A stretch of 64,000 nt of DNA from NCBI RefSeq assembly GCF_002934685.1, contig NZ_NKHL01000121.1, forward strand, positions 62,001-126,000, given 5' to 3'. The translations under genes were made by a program, and so were the position numbers. Below the pieces are notes generated by a model that was given only the letters and a program-made list of their open reading frames with translations, made no database searches and was not told the DNA's origin. The stretch comes from Pseudomonas bohemica (GTDB lineage: Bacteria > Pseudomonadota > Gammaproteobacteria > Pseudomonadales > Pseudomonadaceae). Shown here one piece after another: positions 8,561 to 17,692 of this stretch (its first letter is position 1; every line of letters begins with the position of its first letter).

Positions 8561-9535
8561 TCAAAACAGCTTCAACGGCTCCTCATTCAGCGCGGACAAC
8601 TGCTCGCGCAGGGCCAACACCTGATCGCCCCAATAGCGTTCGGTGCCGAACCAGGAAAAGCTGTGAGGGAACGCCGGGTCGTCCCAGCGGCGGGCGAGCC
8701 AGGCACTGTAATGCAGCAGACGCAGGGCGCGAAGCGGTTCGATCAACGCCAGCTCACGTGGGTCGAAATCGTGGAATTCGTTGTAGCCATCCATCAATTC
8801 CGACAACTGACTCAGACAATCCTGACGATCTCCAGCGAGCATCATCCAGATGTCCTGCACGGCCGGCCCCATGCGGCAGTCGTCGAGATCGACGATGTGG
8901 AAGATCTCGTCGCGGGTCATCATGTTGCCGGGGTGACAGTCGCCGTGCATGCGGATGTTCTGATGCGGCGTGGCGGCGTAGACGTCTTCCACACGCTTGA
9001 GCAGATCCTTGGCCACCGACTCGTACGCAGGCAGCAGGCTGCGCGGGATCACGTTGTTTTCCAGCAGGTAATTAAGCGAGTCGTGACCGAAGTTCTTAAC
9101 GCCCAGCGCTTCACGATGCTCGAACGGGCGAGTGGCGCCGACCGCGTGAATCCGGCCCAAGAGTTGGCCGAGACGATAGAGCTGGTCCAAGTTACCCGGC
9201 TCAGGGGCGCGGCCGCCGCGACGCGGGAATAGAGTGAAACGAAACCCCGCGTGTTCGAACAGGGTCTGGCCATTGTGAACAAGGGGCGCGACCACCGGGA
9301 TTTCCACGTCGGCCAGCTCAGCAGTGAAGCTGTGCTCTTCGAGGATGGCTTCGCTGGTCCAGCGGTTAGGGCGGTAGAACTTGGCGATAAGCGGCTGGCT
9401 TTCATCAATGCCAACCTGATAGACACGATTCTCATAGCTGTTGAGCGCGAGAATCCGTGCGTCGCTGACAAAACCGATGCTTTCAACGGCGTCCAGCACA
9501 AGGTCAGGTGTGAGTGTTGCAAACGGGTGGGCCAT
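8561..9535 (-). CDS. srkA: Serine/threonine protein kinase SrkA (YihE/RdoA-like)
   Basis: The 324-residue protein has the aminoglycoside-phosphotransferase/kinase fold of YihE. The catalytic loop HGDCHPGNMM is near residue 195 and the metal-binding VDLDD follows it. ENRVYQVG and LIAKFYRP cover the ATP-lysine region. In E. coli this kinase protects stressed cells against toxin-mediated death and responds to Cpx. The ATG at 9535 with AGGAG upstream is the best start; the open frame upstream runs into a REP element. There is no dsbA directly downstream, unlike the E. coli arrangement. Confidence 0.9.
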   Translation of the reverse strand: MAHPFATLTPDLVLDAVESIGFVSDARILALNSYENRVYQVGIDESQPLIAKFYRPNRWTSEAILEEHSFTAELADVEIPVVAPLVHNGQTLFEHAGFRFTLFPRRGGRAPEPGNLDQLYRLGQLLGRIHAVGATRPFEHREALGVKNFGHDSLNYLLENNVIPRSLLPAYESVAKDLLKRVEDVYAATPHQNIRMHGDCHPGNMMTRDEIFHIVDLDDCRMGPAVQDIWMMLAGDRQDCLSQLSELMDGYNEFHDFDPRELALIEPLRALRLLHYSAWLARRWDDPAFPHSFSWFGTERYWGDQVLALREQLSALNEEPLKLF

Positions 9536-9659
9536 GCTTACTCCTGCGCGCAGCAGGCTGCCGCGTCGGGCCAGCCATGGTAACTCAGGTGCGCAGTGCC
9601 TGACACACCGGTTACGCCCCACGGATAAGAGGCGGGAGCATGTGATTGCGCAGATCCCC

Positions 9660-9749
9660 GTGGGAGTGAGCTTGCTCACGAAAGGGCCATCACCGACGCA
9701 GCGCTTTTGTCGCCTGAAAGTGCGCCTTCGTGAGCAAGCTCACTCCCTC
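9660..9749. repeat. REP doublet, GTGGGAGTGAGCTTGCTCACGA family
   Basis: Inverted REP units GTGGGAGTGAGCTTGCTCAC and GTGAGCAAGCTCACTCCC are separated by about 45 bases. They lie between the srkA start and the PhoX-like gene end. Confidence 0.88.
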
Positions 9750-9786
9750 AGTTGTTCTATCGCCCCTGGAATAGGCGGTGGAACCG

Positions 9787-11715
9787 TTATCCTCCAATCA
9801 CCCCACCATCTTCCCGCGTGATCACCATCACCGAAGACCTTGGCTTGCCGTTAGGCAAATGCTCGGGAAAGGTCGAGCCGCCTTTTTCGCCAGGGTGCTG
9901 AATCCCCACGAACAGCGCCTTCTGGTCCGGAGCGAAGCTGATGCCGGTCACTTCGCAGCCCACCGGCCCGACCATGAACCGGCGAATCTCGCCGCTGGCA
10001 GGATCGGCGCAAAGCATCTGGTTATTACCCATACCGGCAAAATCCCCGGCGTTCGAGTAATCCCCGTCCGTCAGAATCCAAAGCCGGCCCGCCTTGTCGA
10101 AACCCAGGCCATCCGGGCTGTTGAACATGTTCTGAGGGTTGATATTGCTCGAACCGGCCTGAGGTTTGCCCGCATGTACACCGGGATTGCCTGCTACTAC
10201 GAACAGATCCCAGGCAAAATCCATCGATGCGGCGTCCGAGCCCGTTTCCTGCCAGCGCAGAATCTGCCCGTACTGATTCTTCTCCCGAGGATTGGGCCCG
10301 CCAACCGGCTGACCCTCTTCCCCGCGCTTGGCATTGTTGGTCAGCGTGCAATAGACCTGACCGTCCTGGGGGCTGACCACGATCCATTCCGGCCGGTCCA
10401 TGCGCGTCGCCTTGACCAGGCTTGCCGCAAGACGCGCGTGAATCAGCACCTCGGCTTGACTGGCAAAACCGCTGGCAGCGTCGAGCCCGTTCCTGCCGTG
10501 GGTCAGCTCAATCCACTTGCCCTGGCCCTTTGGATGATCGGCGTTGCTGTCGCCGTTATCGAACTGCGCCACGTACAAGGTGCCGTGGTCGAGGATGTCG
10601 CGATTGGCCTTCGGAGTCTTGTGATCGACCTTGTCGCGGCTGATGAACTTGTAAATGAACTCGCCCCGTTCATCGTCGCCCATGTACACCACTACGCGGC
10701 CATCCCTGGTTTCGGTGAGCGCCGCGTTCTCATGTTTGAAGCGACCCAGCGCCGTGCGTTTGACCGGGGTGGACTTCGGATCAAACGGGTCGATTTCCAC
10801 CACCCAGCCGTGGCGATTGAATTCGTTGGGGTTCTTTGCCACATCGAAGCGAGGATCGTGAGGGTGCCAGTTCACTTCCTTACTGCTGGCGACTACGCCG
10901 TATCGCTTGGCAGCTGCGTCGAAGGTTTGCGCAGGATCACTGCTGCCAAAGCAGTCGGTGAAGTTCTCTTCGCATGTCAGATAAGTACCCCAGGGCGTCT
11001 TGCCATTGGCGCAGTTCTGGAAAGTACCGAGCACATGCTTACCTGTTTGGTCGGCGGCGGTCTTTAGCCATTCATGACCGGCAGCCGGACCGCTCAATTG
11101 GATCGGCGTATTGCCATGAATGCGGCGGTTGTATTTCGAGCTTTGAACGAACGTCCAATGACCGCTCTCACGCTTCACTTCGATCACCGAAACGCCTTCG
11201 CTGGCCAACGCCTTGTGCACGTCGGCGGCCGATTGCGGATCCTTGCCGTGTCCGAACAGGTAGCGGTAATTGGTGTATTCGTTGTTGATCGCCATCAGTG
11301 CGCGCGTGGCGTTGTCGGCATCGTCGCCGGGGAAGGTGAACAGGCTCATGCCGTCGTTGTTGTCGCCGAACTGCAACTCCTGCGCTTTGGCAGTGCCCTT
11401 GCCGCTAGGGTCAAAGGCCGGGCCCCCGGTATGCAGTGGCTGACCCCAACTGATCAGGACCGAGGATTTGTAACCCGATGGCAGGCTGATGTTGTCGGCG
11501 GTGGAGGAGGGGATACTGTCGAACCCGAGCAATGTGCTGTTCGCGGCGCTGACGCTGGCGGCCATCACGCTGCGGCTAAGCAGATTGCCGCCCAGAAACA
11601 TCGCGGCGCCGCACAGAGCGCCCGCGCTGATGAAGCCACGGCGGGTGAGCCCCACCCTGTTTTCCATAACCAGCGTTTCGAGGTCGGTGGACTGGTTGTC
11701 TTCGAGTAATTTCAT
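9787..11715 (-). CDS. PhoX-family (DUF839) phosphatase, Tat-exported
   Basis: The 642-residue protein starts with a twin-arginine signal (LTRRGFISAGALCGAAMF, residues about 23-40, then an Ala-rich cleavage region), so it should be exported folded. The mature part is a DUF839/PhoX beta-propeller, with blocks such as YLTCEENFTDCFG, NWHPHDPRFDVAKNPNEFNRHGWVVEIDPFD, FKHENAA and NPREKNQYGQILRW. PhoX enzymes are calcium/iron-dependent alkaline phosphatases that release phosphate from organic esters in the periplasm. The ATG at 11715 fits the Tat leader and has GGA upstream. No Pho box was identified by eye. The family is secure; the exact enzymatic activity is inferred. Confidence 0.88.
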   Translation of the reverse strand: MKLLEDNQSTDLETLVMENRVGLTRRGFISAGALCGAAMFLGGNLLSRSVMAASVSAANSTLLGFDSIPSSTADNISLPSGYKSSVLISWGQPLHTGGPAFDPSGKGTAKAQELQFGDNNDGMSLFTFPGDDADNATRALMAINNEYTNYRYLFGHGKDPQSAADVHKALASEGVSVIEVKRESGHWTFVQSSKYNRRIHGNTPIQLSGPAAGHEWLKTAADQTGKHVLGTFQNCANGKTPWGTYLTCEENFTDCFGSSDPAQTFDAAAKRYGVVASSKEVNWHPHDPRFDVAKNPNEFNRHGWVVEIDPFDPKSTPVKRTALGRFKHENAALTETRDGRVVVYMGDDERGEFIYKFISRDKVDHKTPKANRDILDHGTLYVAQFDNGDSNADHPKGQGKWIELTHGRNGLDAASGFASQAEVLIHARLAASLVKATRMDRPEWIVVSPQDGQVYCTLTNNAKRGEEGQPVGGPNPREKNQYGQILRWQETGSDAASMDFAWDLFVVAGNPGVHAGKPQAGSSNINPQNMFNSPDGLGFDKAGRLWILTDGDYSNAGDFAGMGNNQMLCADPASGEIRRFMVGPVGCEVTGISFAPDQKALFVGIQHPGEKGGSTFPEHLPNGKPRSSVMVITREDGGVIGG

Positions 11716-11819
11716 CACGGGCTTCCTGCGGTTTTGGCGCAAACCTTATTCAGCCCGGATGACGCTATTGTGTCCGTCCGATGACGACGTTGATCGTGTG
11801 GTTAGCCGTTGTGCAGCAA

Positions 11820-12584
11820 TTACAGCGGGGTGCCAATCAGCACATAGGACGGCGCGAACTGCACCTTCACCTCGCTGCCGACCTTCAGTTCCAACGCTTT
11901 CAAGAGATCCGGTTCGGCCACCGCGCACAACGTCTGACGGCTGGGAAGGCCGATTCTGACTTCGCTGGGGCCGTCTTCGCCGTCCAGAATCTCGTCGATT
12001 TTGCCGCTAAGACAATTGTGTCCAGTTGTAACCGCTTGATCGGGCGCCAGCAACTCCAGCCAACTGGCCTTGATCAGGGCGAACACGTCAGTGCCAATCC
12101 CCAGCTCCAGGCGCAGCGTGCTGTCGTGGGTGATCTGCGCATCGAGGGACAGCCCGCCCGCGAGGGTCAGGCGGATCATGTCGTTGCGCCCGAACGGCGT
12201 GATGCTCGCGACCTGACCGTGCAACTGATTGCGCGCGCTGGTGCGCAGCATCAGGCGACTGAGCAGGGCCAGGTCGCTGGATTCCTCCGGCGTTTCCAGC
12301 AACTGGGTCTGCAGCGCCTGCAAGCGTTGATAAAGCCGCAGCACCCGCTCGCCTTCTGCCGACAACCTCGCGCCGCCGCCGCCGCGCCCACCGACGCTGC
12401 GCTCGACGAGCGGTTTCTGCGCCAGATTGTTCAGCTCGTCGATCGCATCCCACGCCGCCTTGTAACTGAGCCCCGCGCTTTTCGCCGCGCGGGTGATCGA
12501 GCCCTGCTCGGCAATGTGCTGCAGCAACGCGATGCGGTGCGGGCGGCGGACCATGTGTTGCGTGAGGGAGGGCGGTAGGGACAT
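11820..12584 (-). CDS. modE: Molybdate-responsive transcriptional regulator ModE
   Basis: The 254-residue protein has an N-terminal winged helix with the LysR-like recognition segment GSITRAAKSAGLSYKAAWDAID, the typical ModE glycine run ERSVGGRGGGGARLSAEG, and two C-terminal Mop/TOBE molybdate-binding repeats (about 125-190 and 195-254, starting RTSARNQLHGQV and TGHNCLSGKIDEI). ModE with bound molybdate represses modABC and regulates molybdoenzyme genes. No modABC lies in this window. I chose ATG 12584 because homology begins there; the ribosome site is weak, and an open frame extends 93 bases further upstream. Confidence 0.93.
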   Translation of the reverse strand: MSLPPSLTQHMVRRPHRIALLQHIAEQGSITRAAKSAGLSYKAAWDAIDELNNLAQKPLVERSVGGRGGGGARLSAEGERVLRLYQRLQALQTQLLETPEESSDLALLSRLMLRTSARNQLHGQVASITPFGRNDMIRLTLAGGLSLDAQITHDSTLRLELGIGTDVFALIKASWLELLAPDQAVTTGHNCLSGKIDEILDGEDGPSEVRIGLPSRQTLCAVAEPDLLKALELKVGSEVKVQFAPSYVLIGTPL

Positions 12585-12760
12585 ATCGGCCAGATGTTGT
12601 CTTGTGATGATGGGGGCGGAGTGTAAGCCAAATGATCGTCGCTTGGTTCCCGTACGTGGGAGCACGCTAGCCGCCAAAGCGTCAGATCAGGCAATTACTG
12701 CATTGGCCGGCACACCGCAATCGTGGTCCTGCAATAACTACGTCGCATCGTGAGATGGCA

Positions 12761-13495
12761 TCAATCCCCAGGCTTCGGCGTCCGCGCCAGGCAATACACA
12801 TCCACCTTTCTCGCACCTGCCTTGCTCAATAGCCGGGCCAGCGCGTCGGCGGTGGAGCCGGTAGTTAGAACATCATCGATCAGGGCAACATGCTTACCCG
12901 TCACCCGAGCAGGGGCTGTCAGAACAAACGCATCACGCAGATTGCGCTTTCTCGCCTTGGCACCCAGCCCTTGTTGCGCAGGGGTTTCTTTCACACGCTT
13001 GATCAGCCGTTCATCAACGGGTAAACCCAACTGTGAGCTCAGCCAGTTCGCCAGCATCGCCGCCTGGTTGTAACCGCGCTGGCGCAGTCTTCTGTTGGCC
13101 AGCGGCACCGGAATCATCAGGTCGGGCCTCGCAAGGCCCTCATCAAAGCGATGCTGCAAGCTCAGACCGAGCAGCTCGGCGAGCAAGCGTCCCAGCGGCC
13201 ACTTGCCCTGATGTTTGAAGCGTGTGACCAACGCGTCGATAGGGAAGTCGTAAAGCCACGCAGCGATGACTTCGTCGAACGCGGGAGGTTGGCGTGTGCA
13301 TTGCGCACAGGTCAGCCCGCAGATCGACAGCGGCAGAGCGCAGCGCTCGCATTGGTCGATCAGCCAAGGCAGATCGCTCTCGCACGCCGTGCAGATTGGA
13401 GTGTCGGAATCGGTTTGTTCATCGCAGAGCAGGCAGGTTTGTACGTTTTTTAACCAGATGTAAACCTGATGTCCGTTGTGTGGTTGACAGCGCAT
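12761..13495 (-). CDS. ComF family phosphoribosyltransferase-like protein
   Basis: The 244-residue protein has an N-terminal zinc ribbon with cysteine pairs (CLLC, CTAC, CERC, CAQC within the first 67 residues) and a C-terminal phosphoribosyltransferase fold ending in the PRPP motif HVALIDDVLTTGST. RRLRQRGYNQA is the characteristic ComF block. ComF homologues assist DNA uptake in competent bacteria (ComFC/GntX), probably on the cytosolic side; the enzymatic substrate is not known. It is divergent from bioB with about 110 bases between starts, and a candidate bioB promoter overlaps its 5' end, so the two may interfere. Confidence 0.9.
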   Translation of the reverse strand: MRCQPHNGHQVYIWLKNVQTCLLCDEQTDSDTPICTACESDLPWLIDQCERCALPLSICGLTCAQCTRQPPAFDEVIAAWLYDFPIDALVTRFKHQGKWPLGRLLAELLGLSLQHRFDEGLARPDLMIPVPLANRRLRQRGYNQAAMLANWLSSQLGLPVDERLIKRVKETPAQQGLGAKARKRNLRDAFVLTAPARVTGKHVALIDDVLTTGSTADALARLLSKAGARKVDVYCLARTPKPGD

Positions 13496-13511
13496 GTCTC
13501 TTCCTTAAATA
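13484..13511 (+). promoter_or_regulatory. Candidate sigma-70 promoter for bioB
   Basis: TTGACA at 13484-13489 is followed by a TTAAAT/TAAATA -10-like element at 13505-13511. The spacing (15-16) is slightly short. It would start transcription about 85 bases upstream of the bioB ATG and lies within the first codons of comF on the other strand. Confidence 0.4.
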
Positions 13512-13603
13512 TGCCGAACATCCGTGTTGCGCCTGTGGACTTTAGGGTTTGCCGATTGAGCCGAACCACCCGGGTACTCGCCAAAAACATCAAGGAGCCG
13601 CCC

Positions 13604-14659
13604 ATGAGCGCCAGCATCAATGCCACTTTGCGTCACGACTGGACCTTAGCCGAGGTCAGGGCGCTGTTCACACAGCCCTTCAATGACCTGCTGTTTCAGG
13701 CGCAAACCGTGCATCGCGCTCATTTCGACGCCAACCGCGTTCAGGTCTCCACCCTGTTGTCGATCAAGACCGGCGCCTGCCCGGAAGACTGCAAGTACTG
13801 CCCGCAGTCCGGTCACTACAACACCGGGCTTGAGAAAGAAAAGCTGATGCAGGTCCAGCAGGTGCTGGAAGAAGCCGCGCGCGCCAAGGCCATCGGTTCG
13901 ACCCGTTTCTGCATGGGCGCCGCGTGGAAACATCCTTCGGCCAAAGACATGCCGTACGTGCTGGAGATGGTCAAAGGTGTGAAGGCCATGGGCCTGGAAA
14001 CCTGCATGACCCTGGGCAAGCTCGATCAGGATCAGACCAAAGCACTGGCCGACGCCGGGCTGGACTACTACAACCACAACCTCGACACCTCACCGGATTT
14101 TTACACCAGCATCATCACCACCCGCACTTACAGCGAGCGCCTGCAGACCTTGGCTTACGTGCGCGATGCGGGCATGAAAATCTGCTCAGGTGGCATTCTG
14201 GGCATGGGCGAATCGCTGGACGACCGCGCCAATCTGCTGATTCAACTGGCCAACCTGCCGGAGCACCCGGAATCGGTGCCGATCAACATGCTGGTAAAAG
14301 TGGCCGGTACACCGCTGGCGAACGCTGAAGACGTCGATCCTTTCGACTTTATCCGCATGCTGGCGGTGGCGCGCATCCTGATGCCGCAATCCCATGTGCG
14401 CCTGTCCGCGGGCCGCGAAGCCATGAATGATCAGATGCAGGCCCTGGCGTTCTTCGCTGGCGCCAACTCGATTTTCTACGGCGACAAACTGCTGACCACC
14501 GCCAACCCGCAGGCTGACAAGGACATGCTGCTGTTCTCGCGTCTGGGCATCCAGCCGGAAGCGCGTGAAGAGCATTCAGACGAAGTGCATCAGGCGGCGA
14601 TCGAACAGGCTCTGATCGAGCACAAGAGCAGCGAGATGTTTTACGACGCTGCGGTTTGA
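13604..14659 (+). CDS. bioB: Biotin synthase
   Basis: The 351-residue radical-SAM enzyme inserts sulfur into dethiobiotin, the last step of biotin synthesis. The radical-SAM cluster motif is GACPEDCKYCPQSG near residue 52, and YYNHNLDTS, CSGGILGMGE and the late ARG-type SHVRLSAGRE match BioB. The ATG at 13604 has AAGGAG seven bases upstream; the longer open frame back to 13469 is not needed. It is the first gene of bioBFHCD. bioA is not here, as is usual in Pseudomonas. A REP pair separates it from bioF. Confidence 0.97.
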   Translation: MSASINATLRHDWTLAEVRALFTQPFNDLLFQAQTVHRAHFDANRVQVSTLLSIKTGACPEDCKYCPQSGHYNTGLEKEKLMQVQQVLEEAARAKAIGSTRFCMGAAWKHPSAKDMPYVLEMVKGVKAMGLETCMTLGKLDQDQTKALADAGLDYYNHNLDTSPDFYTSIITTRTYSERLQTLAYVRDAGMKICSGGILGMGESLDDRANLLIQLANLPEHPESVPINMLVKVAGTPLANAEDVDPFDFIRMLAVARILMPQSHVRLSAGREAMNDQMQALAFFAGANSIFYGDKLLTTANPQADKDMLLFSRLGIQPEAREEHSDEVHQAAIEQALIEHKSSEMFYDAAV

Positions 14660-14696
14660 AGCTGACGCATTGCTTATTGTGTGAACACCGCTTTCT

Positions 14697-14785
14697 GTGG
14701 GAATGAGCGTGCTCACGAATAGGACGTTACATTTGGCATTTGATGTTGGCGGGCCTGACCCCTTCGTGAGCAAGCTCACTCCCAC
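14697..14785. repeat. REP doublet inside the biotin operon (bioB-bioF gap)
   Basis: Left unit GTGGGAATGAGCGTGCTCACGA (one or two changes from the family) and right unit TTCGTGAGCAAGCTCACTCC enclose about 40 bases. Because it lies within an operon, the hairpins would be transcribed and may protect the bioB message. Confidence 0.85.
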
Positions 14786-14848
14786 GGGGTTTCAAGCCCT
14801 CCGAGTATCATCGGCGTTGATCTCCCCAAGAACACCCACGAGGCCTGC

Positions 14849-16039
14849 ATGTCTTTCGATCTGAGCGCACGTCTCGCTGCCCGTCGTGCCGAACACCTTT
14901 ACCGTCAACGCCCGCTGCTGCAGAGCCCGCAAGGCCCTGAAGTGGTGGTCGACGGCAAGCCGTTGCTGGCTTTCTGCAACAACGACTACATGGGCCTGGC
15001 CAACCACCCCGACGTCGTCGCCGCGTGGAAGGCCGGTGCCGAACGTTGGGGCGTGGGTGGCGGGGCTTCACATCTGGTCATTGGCCACAGCACGCCGCAT
15101 CACGAACTCGAAGAAGCCCTGGCCGATCTCACCGGCCGCCCTCGGGCCTTGCTGTTTTCCAACGGTTACATGGCCAACCTCGGCGCCGTCACGGCGCTGG
15201 TGGGGCAGGGCGATACCGTGCTGGAAGACCGCCTCAACCACGCTTCACTGCTGGACGCCGGTTTGCTCAGCGGCGCGCGTTTCTCCCGCTATCTGCACAA
15301 CGATCCTGAGAGCCTGAATACCCGACTAGAAAAGGCCGTGGGCGATACCCTGGTGGTCACCGACGGCGTGTTCAGCATGGATGGCGACATAGCCGATTTG
15401 CCTGCGCTGGCCAAGGTTGCGAAAGCGAAAAACGCCTGGCTGATGGTCGATGATGCCCACGGCTTCGGGCCGCTTGGCGCGAACGGCGCGGGTATTGTCG
15501 AGCACTTCGGCTTGAGCACCGAGGAGGTGCCGGTGCTGATCGGCACCCTCGGTAAATCCTTCGGCACTGCAGGCGCGTTCGTCGCTGGCAGCGAAGAACT
15601 GATCGAAACCCTGATCCAGTTCGCCCGTCCGTACATCTACACCACCAGCCAGCCGCCCGCTCTGGCCTGCGCAACCCTGAAAAGCCTCGAATTGCTGCGC
15701 AGTGAGCATTGGCGACGGGAGCATTTACAGGCGCTGATCAAGCAGTTCCGCAATGGCGCGCAGGCCCTTGGCCTGGAGTTGATGGACAGCTTCACGCCGA
15801 TTCAGCCGATCCTGATTGGCGACAGTGGCCGGGCCCTGCGCCTGTCTCAGATGTTGCGTGAACGTGGGCTGATGGTTACGGCGATTCGTCCACCTACCGT
15901 GCCAGCAGGGAGCGCGCGTTTGCGCGTCACCCTCTCCGCAGCCCACAGCGAAGCCCAGGTCCAGCTATTGTTGGAAGCACTGGAGCAGTGTTATCCGCTG
16001 CTGGGGATGAGTGATACGGTGGAGCCACAACATGCGTGA
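14849..16039 (+). CDS. bioF: 8-amino-7-oxononanoate synthase
   Basis: The 396-residue PLP enzyme condenses pimeloyl-ACP with alanine. It has FCNNDYMGLANHP, the GGASHLVIGH glycine/histidine segment, VDDAHGFGPLG (cofactor Asp/His) and the PLP lysine in TLGKSFGTAGAFV. The length and start fit the family, with GAGG six bases before the ATG. Its last eight bases overlap the bioH start, which implies translational coupling. Confidence 0.97.
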   Translation: MSFDLSARLAARRAEHLYRQRPLLQSPQGPEVVVDGKPLLAFCNNDYMGLANHPDVVAAWKAGAERWGVGGGASHLVIGHSTPHHELEEALADLTGRPRALLFSNGYMANLGAVTALVGQGDTVLEDRLNHASLLDAGLLSGARFSRYLHNDPESLNTRLEKAVGDTLVVTDGVFSMDGDIADLPALAKVAKAKNAWLMVDDAHGFGPLGANGAGIVEHFGLSTEEVPVLIGTLGKSFGTAGAFVAGSEELIETLIQFARPYIYTTSQPPALACATLKSLELLRSEHWRREHLQALIKQFRNGAQALGLELMDSFTPIQPILIGDSGRALRLSQMLRERGLMVTAIRPPTVPAGSARLRVTLSAAHSEAQVQLLLEALEQCYPLLGMSDTVEPQHA

Positions 16040-16763
16040 TCGGTTGATCCTGCTGCCGGGCTGGGGGCTTGGCGTTTCGCCTCTGGAGCCGTTGGCGGCG
16101 GCGCTGCGCGGGCTGGACGAACATCTGCGGGTCGAGATCGAACCGTTGCCGGATCTGGACAATGACGACCTGAGCGACTGGCTCGACGAACTGGACTCGA
16201 CCTTGCCGGACAACGTCTGGTTGGGCGGCTGGTCTCTGGGCGGCATGCTCGCAGCCGAGCTGGCGGCGCGGCGCGGTGAGCGTTGCTGCGGCCTGGCAAC
16301 CTTTGCCAGCAACGTGTGTTTCGTGGCTCGCAGTCAATGGCCGAACGCGATGCCCCAGACCGACTTCGACGCCTTCATCGCCGGCTGCAAAACCGACCCG
16401 AGCGCCACCCTAAAGCGTTTCAGTCTGCTGTGCGTGCAGGGCGCCGAAGAACCCCGGGCATTGTCGCGACAACTCAAGGCTGGCGCGCCTCTGGGCTCCA
16501 GCAACGGCCTGATCGAAGGCCTGAAGCTGCTCGAACAAATGGACACCCGAGCCGCATTGCAGGCCTATCGCGGTCCGCAACTGCACCTGTTTGGTGGCCT
16601 CGATGCGTTGGTGCCTGCCGAAGCGTCGGCCGATCTGCTCAATCTCTTGCCCGACATCGAAGTGGGCGTGATCGAGCAGGCCAGCCACGCATTCATCCTG
16701 GAAAACCCCCACGGCGTGGCCGCAGCGGTCCAGGCGTTCCTACATGAGTCCGGTGATGACTGA
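16032..16763 (+). CDS. bioH: Pimeloyl-[acyl-carrier protein] methyl ester esterase
   Basis: The 243-residue alpha/beta hydrolase carries the catalytic serine in GGWSLGGM (around residue 71), the Asp in FGGLDALVP and the His in EQASHAFILENP. BioH removes the methyl ester placed by BioC and so ends pimelate chain synthesis. The ATG at 16032 overlaps the end of bioF and has GGAG upstream. The open frame begins earlier (16011), but MRDRLILLPGWG is the family N-terminus. Confidence 0.95.
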   Translation: MRDRLILLPGWGLGVSPLEPLAAALRGLDEHLRVEIEPLPDLDNDDLSDWLDELDSTLPDNVWLGGWSLGGMLAAELAARRGERCCGLATFASNVCFVARSQWPNAMPQTDFDAFIAGCKTDPSATLKRFSLLCVQGAEEPRALSRQLKAGAPLGSSNGLIEGLKLLEQMDTRAALQAYRGPQLHLFGGLDALVPAEASADLLNLLPDIEVGVIEQASHAFILENPHGVAAAVQAFLHESGDD

Positions 16764-17604
16764 TCTTTCCCACTGCGCGGTAATGAAGGCCGTGAAACAG
16801 CAACAGGCGAACAACCAGAGCCATCTGCCGGACAAGCGTCAGGTGGCGGCATCTTTTTCCAGGGCTGCGGCCAGTTACGACAGCGTCGCCGAGTTGCAGC
16901 GTGCGGTCGGAACCGAATTGATGGCGCGGCTGCCTGAAATCACGCCTGATCGCTGGCTCGATCTGGGCAGTGGCACCGGTTATTTCAGCCGGATGTTGGC
17001 AGCGCGATTCCCCGAGAGTGAAGGTGTCGCGCTGGATATCGCCGAAGGCATGCTCAATCATGCCCGACCGCTTGGCGGCGCCCTGCACTACGTGGCCGGC
17101 GACGCGGAAAATCTGCCACTGCGCGATGGCAGCGTCGAGCTGATGTTTTCGAGTCTGGCTGTGCAATGGTGCTCGGATTTTGCCTCTGTGCTCGCAGAGG
17201 CCGAGCGGGTATTGCGGCCCGGAGGCGTTTTCGGCTTTGCCAGTCTGTGCGTTGGCACCCTGTATGAACTGCGCGATAGCTGGCAGGCAGTGGACGGCAT
17301 GGTTCACGTCAACCGTTTCCGCGAGTTGGCACACTACCAGCGATTCTGCGCCGCAAGTGGCCTGCAGGTTCGCAGCCTGGATGTATTGCCCCACGTGCTG
17401 CATTACCCGGATGTGCGCAGCCTGACCCACGAACTCAAGGCGCTCGGCGCACACAATATCAATCCGGGCCGCCCGGGAGGTTTGACTGGCCGGGCGCGAA
17501 TTCAGGCGCTGATTGCCGCCTACGAAGGGTTCCGCCAGGACAAAGGCCTGCCTGCAACTTATCAAGTGGTTTACGGCGTGTTGGAAAAGCCTGCGGCCGT
17601 TTAA
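16756..17604 (+). CDS. bioC: Malonyl-[acyl-carrier protein] O-methyltransferase
   Basis: The 282-residue SAM-dependent methyltransferase starts with LPDKRQVAASFSRAAASYD, typical of BioC, and has the SAM site WLDLGSGTGYFSRML near residue 75. It methylates malonyl-ACP, disguising it for the fatty-acid machinery. The start is ambiguous: ATG 16744 or 16756. I prefer 16756 because it fits the MTDLSH N-terminus seen in relatives and overlaps the bioH stop by only eight bases. Confidence 0.93.
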   Translation: MTDLSHCAVMKAVKQQQANNQSHLPDKRQVAASFSRAAASYDSVAELQRAVGTELMARLPEITPDRWLDLGSGTGYFSRMLAARFPESEGVALDIAEGMLNHARPLGGALHYVAGDAENLPLRDGSVELMFSSLAVQWCSDFASVLAEAERVLRPGGVFGFASLCVGTLYELRDSWQAVDGMVHVNRFRELAHYQRFCAASGLQVRSLDVLPHVLHYPDVRSLTHELKALGAHNINPGRPGGLTGRARIQALIAAYEGFRQDKGLPATYQVVYGVLEKPAAV

Positions 17605-17692
17605 AAAATGACCGGTTTTGCGAGCGCTGTTCCTCTGAGCGCTATAGTTGAGTGAGCAATAGTTTGAAATATCTGAACGGATGGTCGCCAAG

